A DNA stretch of 7,894 nt from Wenzhouxiangella sp. (GCA_007135355.1 SLJA01000049.1:1-7894), one strand, 5' to 3'; counted from the stretch's first letter, positions 1-7,346 are shown. Notes: generated by a model from the letters alone, not told the origin. Made by a program: numbers and translations.

Positions 1-2441
1 AGAGAATCGGCCTGAGTGCCACGGCACGACCAGCCGCCCGGGCAGCCCGATTTCTGGTCGGGACCGGCCGACGCTATTGTCTGATCGAGGGCGGGCGCCA
101 GCCGTCGATCGATGTTTGCGTCGAGCAGGGCGGGCTGGACTGGCAGCCGCATCCCGACGGCCCGCGCTGGGGCTTCGTGCTCGAGCGCATCTCAGGCATC
201 GTGCAGCAGGCCAGCCGCACCCTGGTCTTCTGCAATACCCGCGCCCAGGTCGAGCGCGTGGCGCTGCGCTTGGCTGAACGCCTCGGCAGCGAACGGGTTG
301 CCGCCCATCACGGCAGCCTGGGCGGTGCGCAGCGAGCCCGGGCGGAAGACGCTCTGCGCTCCGGCCGGGTTGCGGTGGTCGTGTGCAGCGCCTCGCTGGA
401 ACTGGGCATCGACATCGGGCCGTTGGACCGGGTTTGCCAGATCGGTCCGGCTGTCGGCATCAACCTCATTCGTCAGCGCGCCGGTCGCTCCGGACACGGG
501 CCCGGACGACGGCCGCGTATTCATCTGTTTCCCCTGTGCATCGGCGATGCCCTGGACGCATTGGCGCTACGGGACAGCCTTGAGCGCCAGGCCCTGGAGC
601 GCAGTCGCATGCCGGCCGCTTATCTCGATGTCCTGGCCCAGCACCTGATTGGGATGCTGGGCGACGGCCTGTTCCGGGAGGAGGATGTGCTGGAGCTGGT
701 CCGGCGCGCCGCGCCGTGGGCGGATTTCCAAGCGTCGAAATTCGCTGCAGTGCTGCAGATGCTGCATGACGGCTTTATCGCCGGGCGCGAAGTCGGTCGC
801 GGTCCGCTGCTGCGTCTGAGTGAAAATCGTCTCCAGGCTGACCCGGAGTTCCAGCTCCTGAGCCGTTTGAATCCCGGCACCTTGCCCGAATGGTTCGACT
901 ACAGCCTGGTGGATGCCGAAAGCGGTCGGGAACTGGGCCGGCTGGATGAGGAGTTCGCCTTCGAGTCCGCTCCCGGCCAGGCGATTCAGTTGGGCGGTGA
1001 GACTTTTCGAATCGTGGCCAAGGACGTCCGCTCGATCGTGGTGCGCCAGGATCCGCAAGCCGAGGAGGCGGCAATGCCGTTCTGGTTCGGCGAGGGCCCG
1101 GGGCGCTCAGGCTTGCTGTCGGCCTTCCTGCGCCGTCGACTTTCTGTGGCTGCGCGCGGCCTGATGCCGGATGACAGCGGACTGGCCGCGGCAGTGTTGG
1201 ACGCCCGCCACCAGCTCGGTGCGCTGCCGCACAGCCAATGCATCGTGCTGGAGCGCTTCTTCGATCCGGGCGGCGACGAGCATCTGGTCATCCACTCCAT
1301 CTTCGGCCAGCGCATCAACCGGGCCTGGGGTCTGGCCTTGCGCAAACGCTTCTGTCGTCGCTTCAACTTCGAGCTGCAGGCCGCCGTCACCGATAACGCC
1401 ATCCTGATCTCGCTGGGCGCCACCCACAGCTTTGCTCTGGAAGAGGTGCTTGCTTATCTCAACTCGCAGACTCTGCGCGATGTCTTGATCCAGGCCGTGC
1501 TGGACACGCCGCAGTTCGAGCTGCGCATGCGCTGGTGTGCCAATATCGCCCTGGCCGTTCCTCGTCGTGACGTCAAAGGCGCCGTGCCGCCGCAGCTGCA
1601 GCGTAATCGTGCAGAAAACCTGATTGCCCGGGTGTTCCCGGATCAGCTGGCCTGCCTGGAAAATCTGTCCGGTCCGCGTCAGGTGCCGGCGCATCCGCTG
1701 GTGCAACAGGCCCTGGCTGATTGTCTGGAGGAGTACATGGACACCAGCGGACTGGAGCGGCTTTATCGGCGCATCGAGTCAGGGATGGTGCGAATTCACT
1801 GCTGCCAGACGCAAGAACCGTCTGTGCTCGCCCAGTGCGCCATTCACGCGCCGCGGCATGCGTTTCTGGACCCGGCAGCGGCCGAGGAACGACGGACTCG
1901 CGCGTTCGAATCTGCACGGACCAACCCGGGGCTGGCCGGTTCCGTCCAGACTACGCGCCGTCCGACCCTGTTGACGCATCCGGACGCTTTGGAACAGGCC
2001 TTGCTTGAGTGGATATATCTGCCGGCGGATCAGGCCCTGCAGTATCAGGCCCAGTGGGCATTCAGCGCGCTGAAGAAGAATGTTTGCGCAGTCGCCTTGT
2101 GGACGAACAGCAAACGCTGCATCTGGACCCACCGCGAGTCCCTGCCGGTCTGGCTCAGCCTGTTACCGGAGGCCCGCCTGGAGCCTCGTCTACAACGGGC
2201 GCTGATCCCGGACGAACGTGTGGACAGGGAAGAGGCCGCGCGCCGGGTGGTACTGGGTGCGGTGCGACGTACCGGACGGCTCCGGCCCGATCAGGTGGCG
2301 ACCGAGACCGGGCTGGGTGTTGCGGTCGTGCGTTGCGCGCTGGCGCAGCTGCAGCACGAAGGAATCCTGTGCGAACGCTTCGCGCCCGGGCTGTTCAGCG
2401 AGCGCAAGCCCGGGCCTGTTCCAAGCTATGAGACGAGCTAA
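1..2441 (+). CDS. lhr: Lhr-family ATP-dependent helicase, 3' part (5' end outside window)
   Basis: Superfamily 2 DEAD/DEAH helicase of the Lhr (large helicase-related) family, expected to unwind nucleic acid in the cytoplasm during repair or RNA metabolism. The reading frame is open from base 3 with no stop, so Walker A and DEAH motifs lie upstream of the window. Visible in order: motif III (IGLSAT) at bases 6-23, motif IV region (RTLVFCNTRAQVER) near base 215, motif V (SLELGIDIG) near 395, motif VI (QRAGRSGH) near 475, then the Lhr-specific LDVLAQHLIGML winged-helix stretch, the ELGRLDEEFAFE and PFWFGEGPGRS blocks, and the FLDPAAAEERRTRAF block near 1865. A last winged-helix-like segment ends just before the stop. 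About 812 residues are visible; adding the usual length before motif III suggests roughly 1000, shorter than the 1400-1500 of long Lhr proteins. The stop overlaps that of the convergent subunit III gene. Family is confident; the exact cellular role is not. Confidence 0.9.
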   Translation, partial: RIGLSATARPAARAARFLVGTGRRYCLIEGGRQPSIDVCVEQGGLDWQPHPDGPRWGFVLERISGIVQQASRTLVFCNTRAQVERVALRLAERLGSERVAAHHGSLGGAQRARAEDALRSGRVAVVVCSASLELGIDIGPLDRVCQIGPAVGINLIRQRAGRSGHGPGRRPRIHLFPLCIGDALDALALRDSLERQALERSRMPAAYLDVLAQHLIGMLGDGLFREEDVLELVRRAAPWADFQASKFAAVLQMLHDGFIAGREVGRGPLLRLSENRLQADPEFQLLSRLNPGTLPEWFDYSLVDAESGRELGRLDEEFAFESAPGQAIQLGGETFRIVAKDVRSIVVRQDPQAEEAAMPFWFGEGPGRSGLLSAFLRRRLSVAARGLMPDDSGLAAAVLDARHQLGALPHSQCIVLERFFDPGGDEHLVIHSIFGQRINRAWGLALRKRFCRRFNFELQAAVTDNAILISLGATHSFALEEVLAYLNSQTLRDVLIQAVLDTPQFELRMRWCANIALAVPRRDVKGAVPPQLQRNRAENLIARVFPDQLACLENLSGPRQVPAHPLVQQALADCLEEYMDTSGLERLYRRIESGMVRIHCCQTQEPSVLAQCAIHAPRHAFLDPAAAEERRTRAFESARTNPGLAGSVQTTRRPTLLTHPDALEQALLEWIYLPADQALQYQAQWAFSALKKNVCAVALWTNSKRCIWTHRESLPVWLSLLPEARLEPRLQRALIPDERVDREEAARRVVLGAVRRTGRLRPDQVATETGLGVAVVRCALAQLQHEGILCERFAPGLFSERKPGPVPSYETS

Positions 2442-3298
2442 ACCACGTAGACAAAGATGAACACGCCCAGCCAGACTACGTCGACAAAGTGCCAGTACCA
2501 CGCGGTCGCCTCCCAGCCGAAATGGTTCTTTTCGGTGAAATGACCCATGGCGCAGCGAATGGTAATCACGATCAACATAATCGTGCCGATGATCACGTGG
2601 ATGCCGTGGAAACCGGTCAACATGAAAAAGGTTGAGCCGTAAATGCCTGAGCCCAGGGTCAAACCCAGGTCGCGGTAGGCATGAACGTACTCATAGGCCT
2701 GAATGCTCAAGAACACGCAGGCCAGCACAATGGTGGCGATCATCCAGCCGATCAGCGCGGCGCGTTGACCTTTTTTCAGGGCCCAGTGCGCCAGCGTGAT
2801 GGTGACCCCCGAGGTCAAAAGAATCAGCGTGTTGAGCAGCGGCAAGCCGAAACCAGGAATGGTCTGGAAATCACCGCCTAGCTCGGCGGGCCCATGAGTC
2901 GGCCACGTCGCCTCGAACTCAGGCCATAGGAACTCGCGTGTCATGGCGCCGGTACCGTCGCCGCCCAGCCACGGCACGGCGAACATACGCGCATAGAACA
3001 AGGCGCCGAAAAAAGCGGCAAAGAACATCACTTCGGAAAAAATGAACCAGATCATGCCCTGGCGGAAGGAGGCATCGACCGCGGGGTTGTACAGACCGGC
3101 CCTGGACTCACGCACCACGTCGGCAAACCAGCCAAAAATCATGGCAATGATGATGGCGCCGCCGATTGCAGCCAGCCATGGCCCGGTCGGCCCCATGTTG
3201 AGCCAATTGGCAAAGCCAATCATCATGATAAACATGCCGACCGTGCCGACGATCGGCCATTTGGCAGTGGCCGGGACGAAGTAGCTGCTCTGTGCCAT
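2438..3298 (-). CDS. ctaE: Cytochrome c oxidase subunit III
   Basis: Subunit III of the aa3/caa3 haem-copper oxidase, an inner-membrane protein without redox centres that stabilises subunit I and sustained proton uptake. The 286-residue product is of usual length with about seven membrane spans. The family hallmarks are present: FIFSEVMFF with the conserved glutamate E89, NTLILLTSG at 156-164, GFHGIHVIIGT at 229-239, and the C-terminal WYWHFVDVVWL at 267-277 followed directly by the typical short end. The ATG is preceded at 7 nt by AGGGAG (3306-3311, minus strand), the best ribosome binding site in the operon. It lies 18 bp downstream of ctaG and is the last gene of the operon. Its TAG stop (2438-2440) overlaps the TAA of the convergent helicase gene, leaving no space for a terminator between them. 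Confidence 0.97.
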   Translation of the reverse strand: MAQSSYFVPATAKWPIVGTVGMFIMMIGFANWLNMGPTGPWLAAIGGAIIIAMIFGWFADVVRESRAGLYNPAVDASFRQGMIWFIFSEVMFFAAFFGALFYARMFAVPWLGGDGTGAMTREFLWPEFEATWPTHGPAELGGDFQTIPGFGLPLLNTLILLTSGVTITLAHWALKKGQRAALIGWMIATIVLACVFLSIQAYEYVHAYRDLGLTLGSGIYGSTFFMLTGFHGIHVIIGTIMLIVITIRCAMGHFTEKNHFGWEATAWYWHFVDVVWLGVFIFVYVV

Positions 3299-3305
3299 CG
3301 AAGGA

Positions 3306-3311
3306 CTCCCT
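3306..3311 (-). promoter_or_regulatory. Ribosome binding site of the subunit III gene
   Basis: AGGGAG on the minus strand, 7 nt before the ATG at 3298. It is worth noting because the two preceding genes (ctaG and the 44-residue gene) have no comparable site, so subunit III is the one downstream gene with clear independent translation initiation. Confidence 0.7.
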
Positions 3312-3316
3312 GCTAA

Positions 3317-3874
3317 TCAGTTAGCCGCGGCCAATACCGCGGTTGCTGCGTCATTTTTATAGATGATGTAGGAAAGCGTGACCAGGCTGGTGCCCTGCGG
3401 CAGGTTTGGGTCAACGATGAACCGAACCGGCATATCGCGCGACTCCCCGGGCCCCAGCAACTGCTCGGTAAAGCAAAAGCATTCCGTTTTGTTGAAAAAC
3501 AGCGCCGCGCGGCCCGGTGACACACTGGGCACTGCCTGCGCGATCACTGGCCGGTCGGACAAATTGTAGGCGACGTACTTGGTTTCGTACAGCTTGCCCG
3601 GATGCACGTCCATCATGCGCTGCGTGGGTTCAAAGCGCCAGGGCAGGGCAGAATTGACAGTCGCGTCGAAGTGGACCGTCACCAGCCGCGACGTGTCGAT
3701 TTCCCCGCTCAAGGTTTCTACGGCAACGCCTTCGCCGGTACGGCCGCCAATGCCGGTGATTTCGCAGAACTTGTCATATAGCGGAACCAGCAGGTAGCCG
3801 AAACCGAACATGGCAACGGCCAACAGGGCCAGCGTGCCGGCGGTACGGAGGGTGGAAGGTGTTGATGCACTCAT
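3317..3874 (-). CDS. ctaG: Cytochrome c oxidase assembly protein CtaG/Cox11
   Basis: Copper chaperone that delivers copper to the CuB site of subunit I. It is anchored by one N-terminal membrane span with its copper-binding domain in the periplasm. The 185-residue product has a hydrophobic span at about 12-31, the conserved PLYDKFCEITG just after it (C37), the FNKTECFCFTEQ block with the copper-binding CFCF motif at 132-135, and the FIVDP (152-156) plus LVTLSYIIYK C-terminal signature. Length is normal for the family. The ATG overlaps the stop of the upstream 44-codon gene as ATGA (3871-3874), and no Shine-Dalgarno sequence is visible in the 15 bases before it, so translation is probably coupled. 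Its position between ctaD and the subunit III gene is the common proteobacterial arrangement. CtaG here means the Cox11 type, not the unrelated caa3-associated CtaG of Bacillus. Confidence 0.95.
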   Translation of the reverse strand: MSASTPSTLRTAGTLALLAVAMFGFGYLLVPLYDKFCEITGIGGRTGEGVAVETLSGEIDTSRLVTVHFDATVNSALPWRFEPTQRMMDVHPGKLYETKYVAYNLSDRPVIAQAVPSVSPGRAALFFNKTECFCFTEQLLGPGESRDMPVRFIVDPNLPQGTSLVTLSYIIYKNDAATAVLAAAN

Positions 3875-4005
3875 GCGAAATAGTTGAAGACGGCTCGTCC
3901 GACAAAAAACAGATAAATGAACAAGACGATGGCGGCAAGGACCAGCGCCGTGCGGATGATCCCGCTACGGCGCTCCTGGTGTCGCCGGGTCTTGGGCTTG
4001 ACCAT
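3871..4005 (-). CDS. Small single-span membrane protein, probable cytochrome oxidase small assembly protein
   Basis: A 44-codon reading frame that fills the gap between ctaD and ctaG. Translation gives a basic N-terminus (MVKPKTRRHQERRSG, six Lys/Arg), a hydrophobic span at about residues 16-36 and a short tail ending FNYFA. The charge pattern predicts a cytoplasmic N-terminus and periplasmic C-terminus, the same topology as CtaG. It begins 13 bp after the ctaD stop and ends in an ATGA overlap with ctaG, a spacing expected of a real coupled gene. No Shine-Dalgarno is seen before its ATG, so reinitiation after ctaD is likely. Many beta- and gammaproteobacterial oxidase operons have a tiny one-span gene in this place, annotated as cytochrome oxidase small assembly protein; that assignment rests on position, size and topology. 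It has no Cys and its only His is in the N-terminal tail, so direct copper binding is unlikely. Confidence 0.82.
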   Translation of the reverse strand: MVKPKTRRHQERRSGIIRTALVLAAIVLFIYLFFVGRAVFNYFA

Positions 4006-4018
4006 AACGGGGTGCGGG

Positions 4019-5632
4019 TCAGGTCAGGCGATCGGCGTGCACCGCCACCTTGTCATCCACCAGCGGCGGTGTGTCGAAGGTGTGCAACGGCGCCGGCGAG
4101 GGCACTGTCCACTCCAGGCCACGTGCACCGTCCCAGACCTGGGCGGTGGCTTTTTCGCCGCCGCGGACGCATTTCCAGATGATGTAGACAAACAGCAGCT
4201 GGCCAAAACCATACATGAAGCCGCCGATCGACGAAATCATGTTGAATTCGGCGAACTGCACTGCATAGTCGGGAATGCGCCGCGGCATACCGGCCAGACC
4301 CAGGTAGTGTTGCGGGAAGAACAGCACATTGACCCAGATCGTTGACCACCAGAAATGGATCTTGCCAAGCTTCTCGTCGTACATGTGGCCGGTCCATTTA
4401 GGCAGCCAGTAGTAGACGCCGGCCATGATGGCATAGACCGCTCCGCTGACCAGAACGTAGTGGAAGTGGGCAACAACGAAGTAGGTGTCGTGATACTGGA
4501 AGTTGGTCGGCACGATGGCCAGCATCAAGCCGGAAAGTCCGCCGATGGTAAACATGACGACAAAGCCCAGTGCAAAAAGCATTGGCGTTTCGAAGGTCAT
4601 GGAGCCGCGCCACATGGTGGCGATCCAGTTGAAGATCTTCACCCCAGTGGGAACTGCAATCACCATGGTCGCGTACATGAAAAACAGCATGGCACCCAGT
4701 GGCATGCCGACGGTGAACATGTGATGGGCCCAGACAATGAACGACAGGAAAGCGATCGAGGCGGTGGCATAGACCATCGCGGTGTAACCGAACAACGGTT
4801 TGCGGGCGAAGGTCGGGATGATTTCCGACACGATACCGAACGCCGGCAGGATCAGGATGTAAACCTCCGGGTGCCCGAAAAACCAGAAGATATGCTGATA
4901 TAGCACCGGATCGCCGCCGCCGGCGGCGTTGAAGAAGCTGGTTCCGAAGAATCGGTCGGTCAACAGCATGGTCACCGCGCCAGCCAGAACCGGCATCACC
5001 GCGATCAGCAGGAAGGCGGTAATCAGCCAGGTCCAGACGAACAGCGGCATGCGCAGCAGGGTCATGCCCGGCGCGCGCATGTTGAGGATGGTGGCAATGA
5101 TGTTAATGGCGCCCATGATGGAAGAAATACCCATCAGGTGAATCGCCAGAATGACGAACGCCAGGCTGTTGCCGCCCTGCAGCGACAGCGGCGGATACAA
5201 GGTCCAGCCCGCTGACGGGCCGCCCGAGGGCATGAACAGCGTCGACAGCAACAGGGTGAAGGCGAACGGCAAGATCCAGAATGACCAGTTGTTCATGCGC
5301 GGCAAAGCCATGTCCGGCGCGCCAATCATCAGCGGCACCATCCAGTTGGCCAGGCCCACGAAGGCCGGCATCACGGCGCCGAAGATCATCACCAGCGCGT
5401 GCATGGTGGTCATCTGGTTGAAGAATTCGGGGTTGACCAGCTGCAGCCCGGGTGCGAACAGCTCCGCGCGAATCACCAGGGCCATGGCGCCGCCGACCAG
5501 GAACATGGCCAGTGAAAAAATCAGATAAAGCGTTCCCAGTTCCTTGTGGTTGGTTGAAAACAACCACCGCGCCAGCCCGGTGGGGTGGTGGTCGTGATGA
5601 TCGTCGTGATGCGCTGTGCTTGCATTAGCCAT
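4019..5632 (-). CDS. ctaD: Cytochrome c oxidase subunit I (haem a, haem a3-CuB)
   Basis: Catalytic subunit of the terminal oxidase, reducing O2 to water and pumping protons. Numbering from the ATG at 5632 (537 residues), all active-site residues are present: haem a ligands H78 and H391, haem a3 ligand H389, CuB ligands H254 (in GHPEVY, with the cross-linking Y258) and H303/H304 (WAHH), and Mg-site H381/D382. The D-channel D107 (GAPDMALPRMNN), E256 and the K-channel K332 (PTGVKIFNWIATMW) mark it as a type A1 oxidase. Twelve membrane spans fit the length. A longer frame exists from a TTG at 5653, but that region contains the likely Shine-Dalgarno AAGGGA (5644-5649), 11 nt before the ATG, so I choose the ATG. 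The N-terminal tail is unusually rich in His and Asp (residues 8-16). It lies 56 bp after coxB. Confidence 0.97.
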   Translation of the reverse strand: MANASTAHHDDHHDHHPTGLARWLFSTNHKELGTLYLIFSLAMFLVGGAMALVIRAELFAPGLQLVNPEFFNQMTTMHALVMIFGAVMPAFVGLANWMVPLMIGAPDMALPRMNNWSFWILPFAFTLLLSTLFMPSGGPSAGWTLYPPLSLQGGNSLAFVILAIHLMGISSIMGAINIIATILNMRAPGMTLLRMPLFVWTWLITAFLLIAVMPVLAGAVTMLLTDRFFGTSFFNAAGGGDPVLYQHIFWFFGHPEVYILILPAFGIVSEIIPTFARKPLFGYTAMVYATASIAFLSFIVWAHHMFTVGMPLGAMLFFMYATMVIAVPTGVKIFNWIATMWRGSMTFETPMLFALGFVVMFTIGGLSGLMLAIVPTNFQYHDTYFVVAHFHYVLVSGAVYAIMAGVYYWLPKWTGHMYDEKLGKIHFWWSTIWVNVLFFPQHYLGLAGMPRRIPDYAVQFAEFNMISSIGGFMYGFGQLLFVYIIWKCVRGGEKATAQVWDGARGLEWTVPSPAPLHTFDTPPLVDDKVAVHADRLT

Positions 5633-5688
5633 GCTGATCGGTATCCCTTGCAATCAATTCAATAATCTGGTTTGAGCTCAAGCGGGTT

Positions 5689-6831
5689 TTAGCCCTGGTC
5701 GCGTCTGGCCACCGTGGCGGGTTGCACCACCTCGCCGGCCCCATCGTTCCAGGCATTGCGGGTGAACGTCAGTGCCGCGGCAATATCTTGAGGCTGCAGG
5801 CGGTCGCGGAAACCGGCCATGGCGGTACCCTCACGGCCATTCAGAACAGTGTAGATGTGGGTTTCCAGATCGCCGGTTGGCATACCGTCGCGAACCAGCG
5901 CGGGAAACGCGGGCTCCAGGCCGCCGCCGTCACCCTGGTGACAGGAGGCGCATTGTGCCTGGTAGACGCGCTCACCGTGGCTCATCAGCTCTTCCCGCGT
6001 CCACAAGCGGGCCGCATCATGCGCCGCGTCGGCCAGATCCTGACGCTGTTCAGCCACCCAGGCTTGAAACGCTTCGGGCGAGACGGCCTCGACCACAATG
6101 GGCATGAAGCCATGGTCGGCCCCGCACAGTTCGGCGCACTGCCCGCGGAAAATGCCCTCTTCCTCGATCTTCGTCCAGGCTTCGTTGATCATGCCCGGGA
6201 TGGCATCGCGCTTCCAACCCAGCTCGGGCACCCACCAGGAATGAATCACGTCATCGGCGGTCAAGAGGAACCGAATGCGGGTGTTGGTCGGCAGCACCAG
6301 GCGATTGTCGACCTCCAGCAGATAGTTTTCCACGTCGCGCGGATTGATCCCCGACCCCAGCTGGCGAGCCCGGTTGCTTTCTCGGTCCATGGCCGAGAAA
6401 AAGCTGATACCGTCTTCGACATACTCATATTTCCACAGCCATTGATAACCGGTGATCTTGACGTTCATCTCGGCCCCGGCCGTATTTTCCATCTCGATCA
6501 ACACGCGGGTGGCCGGGATGGCCATCACCACCAGAATCACAACCGGGATGGCGGTCCAGACGATTTCGGCTTTGGTGGAGTGGGAAAACTTGGCGGCCTG
6601 ATAGCCTTTTGAGCGGCGGTGCACGACGATCGAGGTAAACATCGCGGTAAAAACCAGAACGCCAATGACGGTCACGATGCCAAGAATGGTGTTGTGCAAC
6701 TGGTAGACGCTTTGGGCGTAGGCGGTCACGCCGCGCGGCATGTTGTCGCCGACAGCGAAAACTCCCCAGACGATCACGATGATCACGGCCATGACGGCCA
6801 GGGCAACGATCAATTCGTTGGTTCTCTTCAT
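5689..6831 (-). CDS. coxB: Cytochrome c oxidase subunit II with fused C-terminal cytochrome c (caa3-type)
   Basis: Electron-entry subunit. The 380-residue product (ATG at 6831) has an N-terminal hydrophobic stretch at 8-28, possibly a signal peptide, then the typical NMPRGVT segment and two membrane spans at about 48-70 and 91-113. The periplasmic cupredoxin domain carries GYQWLWKYEY (128-137) and a complete CuA site: H197, C232, E234, C236, H240, M243. After about residue 280 comes a class I cytochrome c domain with CASCH (294-298) binding haem c and a likely axial M338 (GTAMAGF). The fusion lengthens it by roughly 100 residues over plain subunit II and defines a caa3-type enzyme. A TTG six bases upstream (6837) would overlap the DUF2244 stop as TTGA; with the ATG the gap is 2 bp. 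Either way translation is probably coupled to the upstream gene. First oxidase structural gene of the operon. Confidence 0.96.
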   Translation of the reverse strand: MKRTNELIVALAVMAVIIVIVWGVFAVGDNMPRGVTAYAQSVYQLHNTILGIVTVIGVLVFTAMFTSIVVHRRSKGYQAAKFSHSTKAEIVWTAIPVVILVVMAIPATRVLIEMENTAGAEMNVKITGYQWLWKYEYVEDGISFFSAMDRESNRARQLGSGINPRDVENYLLEVDNRLVLPTNTRIRFLLTADDVIHSWWVPELGWKRDAIPGMINEAWTKIEEEGIFRGQCAELCGADHGFMPIVVEAVSPEAFQAWVAEQRQDLADAAHDAARLWTREELMSHGERVYQAQCASCHQGDGGGLEPAFPALVRDGMPTGDLETHIYTVLNGREGTAMAGFRDRLQPQDIAAALTFTRNAWNDGAGEVVQPATVARRDQG

Positions 6832-6833
6832 CC

Positions 6834-7346
6834 TCAAGGTATCCGTATGATTTGCGATCCACTCCAGGGCGAACGGCGGTTCAGCATGCCCCTGACCGCC
6901 GCAGCCAGCTCTTCTCTTTCATGCATCGGCAAGAAAGCGCCGATCTCCAGCCGCTGCCCATGACAGCCGATGAAAACCTGCTTGTTGCCCAGGCGACCGG
7001 GCACCAATTCCACCCGGGTCCAGGCAGCAGGCCAGTCGCTCTTGCTTTGCCGCCCCAGTCGAAACTGTTCGACCACCAGGTTGTCGCCCTTCAACAGCAG
7101 CCGTTCGCGCGCCCAATTGCCACGCCAGGCCGCTCGAAAGCACCATCCCACAACCGCCAAATGCAGCAAAGCCGCCAGAAGAATCGGCCACAAGCCCATG
7201 AAAACCGGCCAGGCGACCACCAATAGCGTCACGACGCAGATACCACAAAACACTGCCGTAAGACCTTCCAGCGACATGGAAAGGTTGGATCGGGTTTCGA
7301 TCACCATGTCACCCGTTGGTTGTTCGGTGGCGTGGACCTGCAGCAT
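6834..7346 (-). CDS. DUF2244 family integral membrane protein
   Basis: A 170-residue protein of the DUF2244 family, whose function is unknown to me. It shows two adjacent hydrophobic spans at about 31-49 and 52-70, a basic loop (AAWRGNWARERL), and a soluble beta-rich C-terminal part with the family pattern W-x-RVEL (109-114), an H-G-x-RLEIG-x-FL segment (129-139) and EREELAAAVRGML (143-154). It is the first gene of the oxidase operon and its stop lies at the subunit II start (2 bp gap, or 4-bp overlap with the alternative TTG). DUF2244 genes commonly neighbour oxidase subunit II genes, so a part in oxidase assembly or membrane biogenesis is reasonable but inferred from context only. No clear Shine-Dalgarno precedes the ATG at 7346; an internal ATG at 7307 would remove 13 poorly conserved-looking residues and is a possible alternative start. 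Confidence 0.85.
   Translation of the reverse strand: MLQVHATEQPTGDMVIETRSNLSMSLEGLTAVFCGICVVTLLVVAWPVFMGLWPILLAALLHLAVVGWCFRAAWRGNWARERLLLKGDNLVVEQFRLGRQSKSDWPAAWTRVELVPGRLGNKQVFIGCHGQRLEIGAFLPMHEREELAAAVRGMLNRRSPWSGSQIIRIP

Noticed and set aside
1107..1706. A 199-codon open frame on the minus strand inside the helicase gene
   Set aside because: It is antisense to conserved Lhr blocks in a high-GC gene and has no domain or promoter support.
4355..4903. A 182-codon open frame on the plus strand opposite ctaD
   Set aside because: It lies antisense to a fully conserved subunit I sequence, is rich in His, Gly and Asp from complementary codon bias, and has no recognisable domain. It is a shadow frame of high-GC DNA.
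5633..5653. TTG start giving subunit I seven extra residues (MQGIPIS)
   Set aside because: The extra bases contain the AAGGGA ribosome binding site for the ATG at 5632, and the extension does not look like part of the subunit I family.
5672..5681. Perfect 10-bp palindrome TTGAGCTCAA in the 56-bp gap between coxB and ctaD
   Set aside because: It has the outer bases of an FNR-like half-site pair but is 4 bp too short for TTGAT-N4-ATCAA. It is not followed by a U-run on the minus strand, so it is neither a convincing operator nor a terminator. A 10-bp palindrome can occur by chance.
5722..6612. A 296-codon open frame on the plus strand opposite coxB
   Set aside because: It is long but antisense to the conserved CuA and cytochrome c domains, has no ribosome binding site that stands out, and its composition is that of reverse-strand coding shadow.
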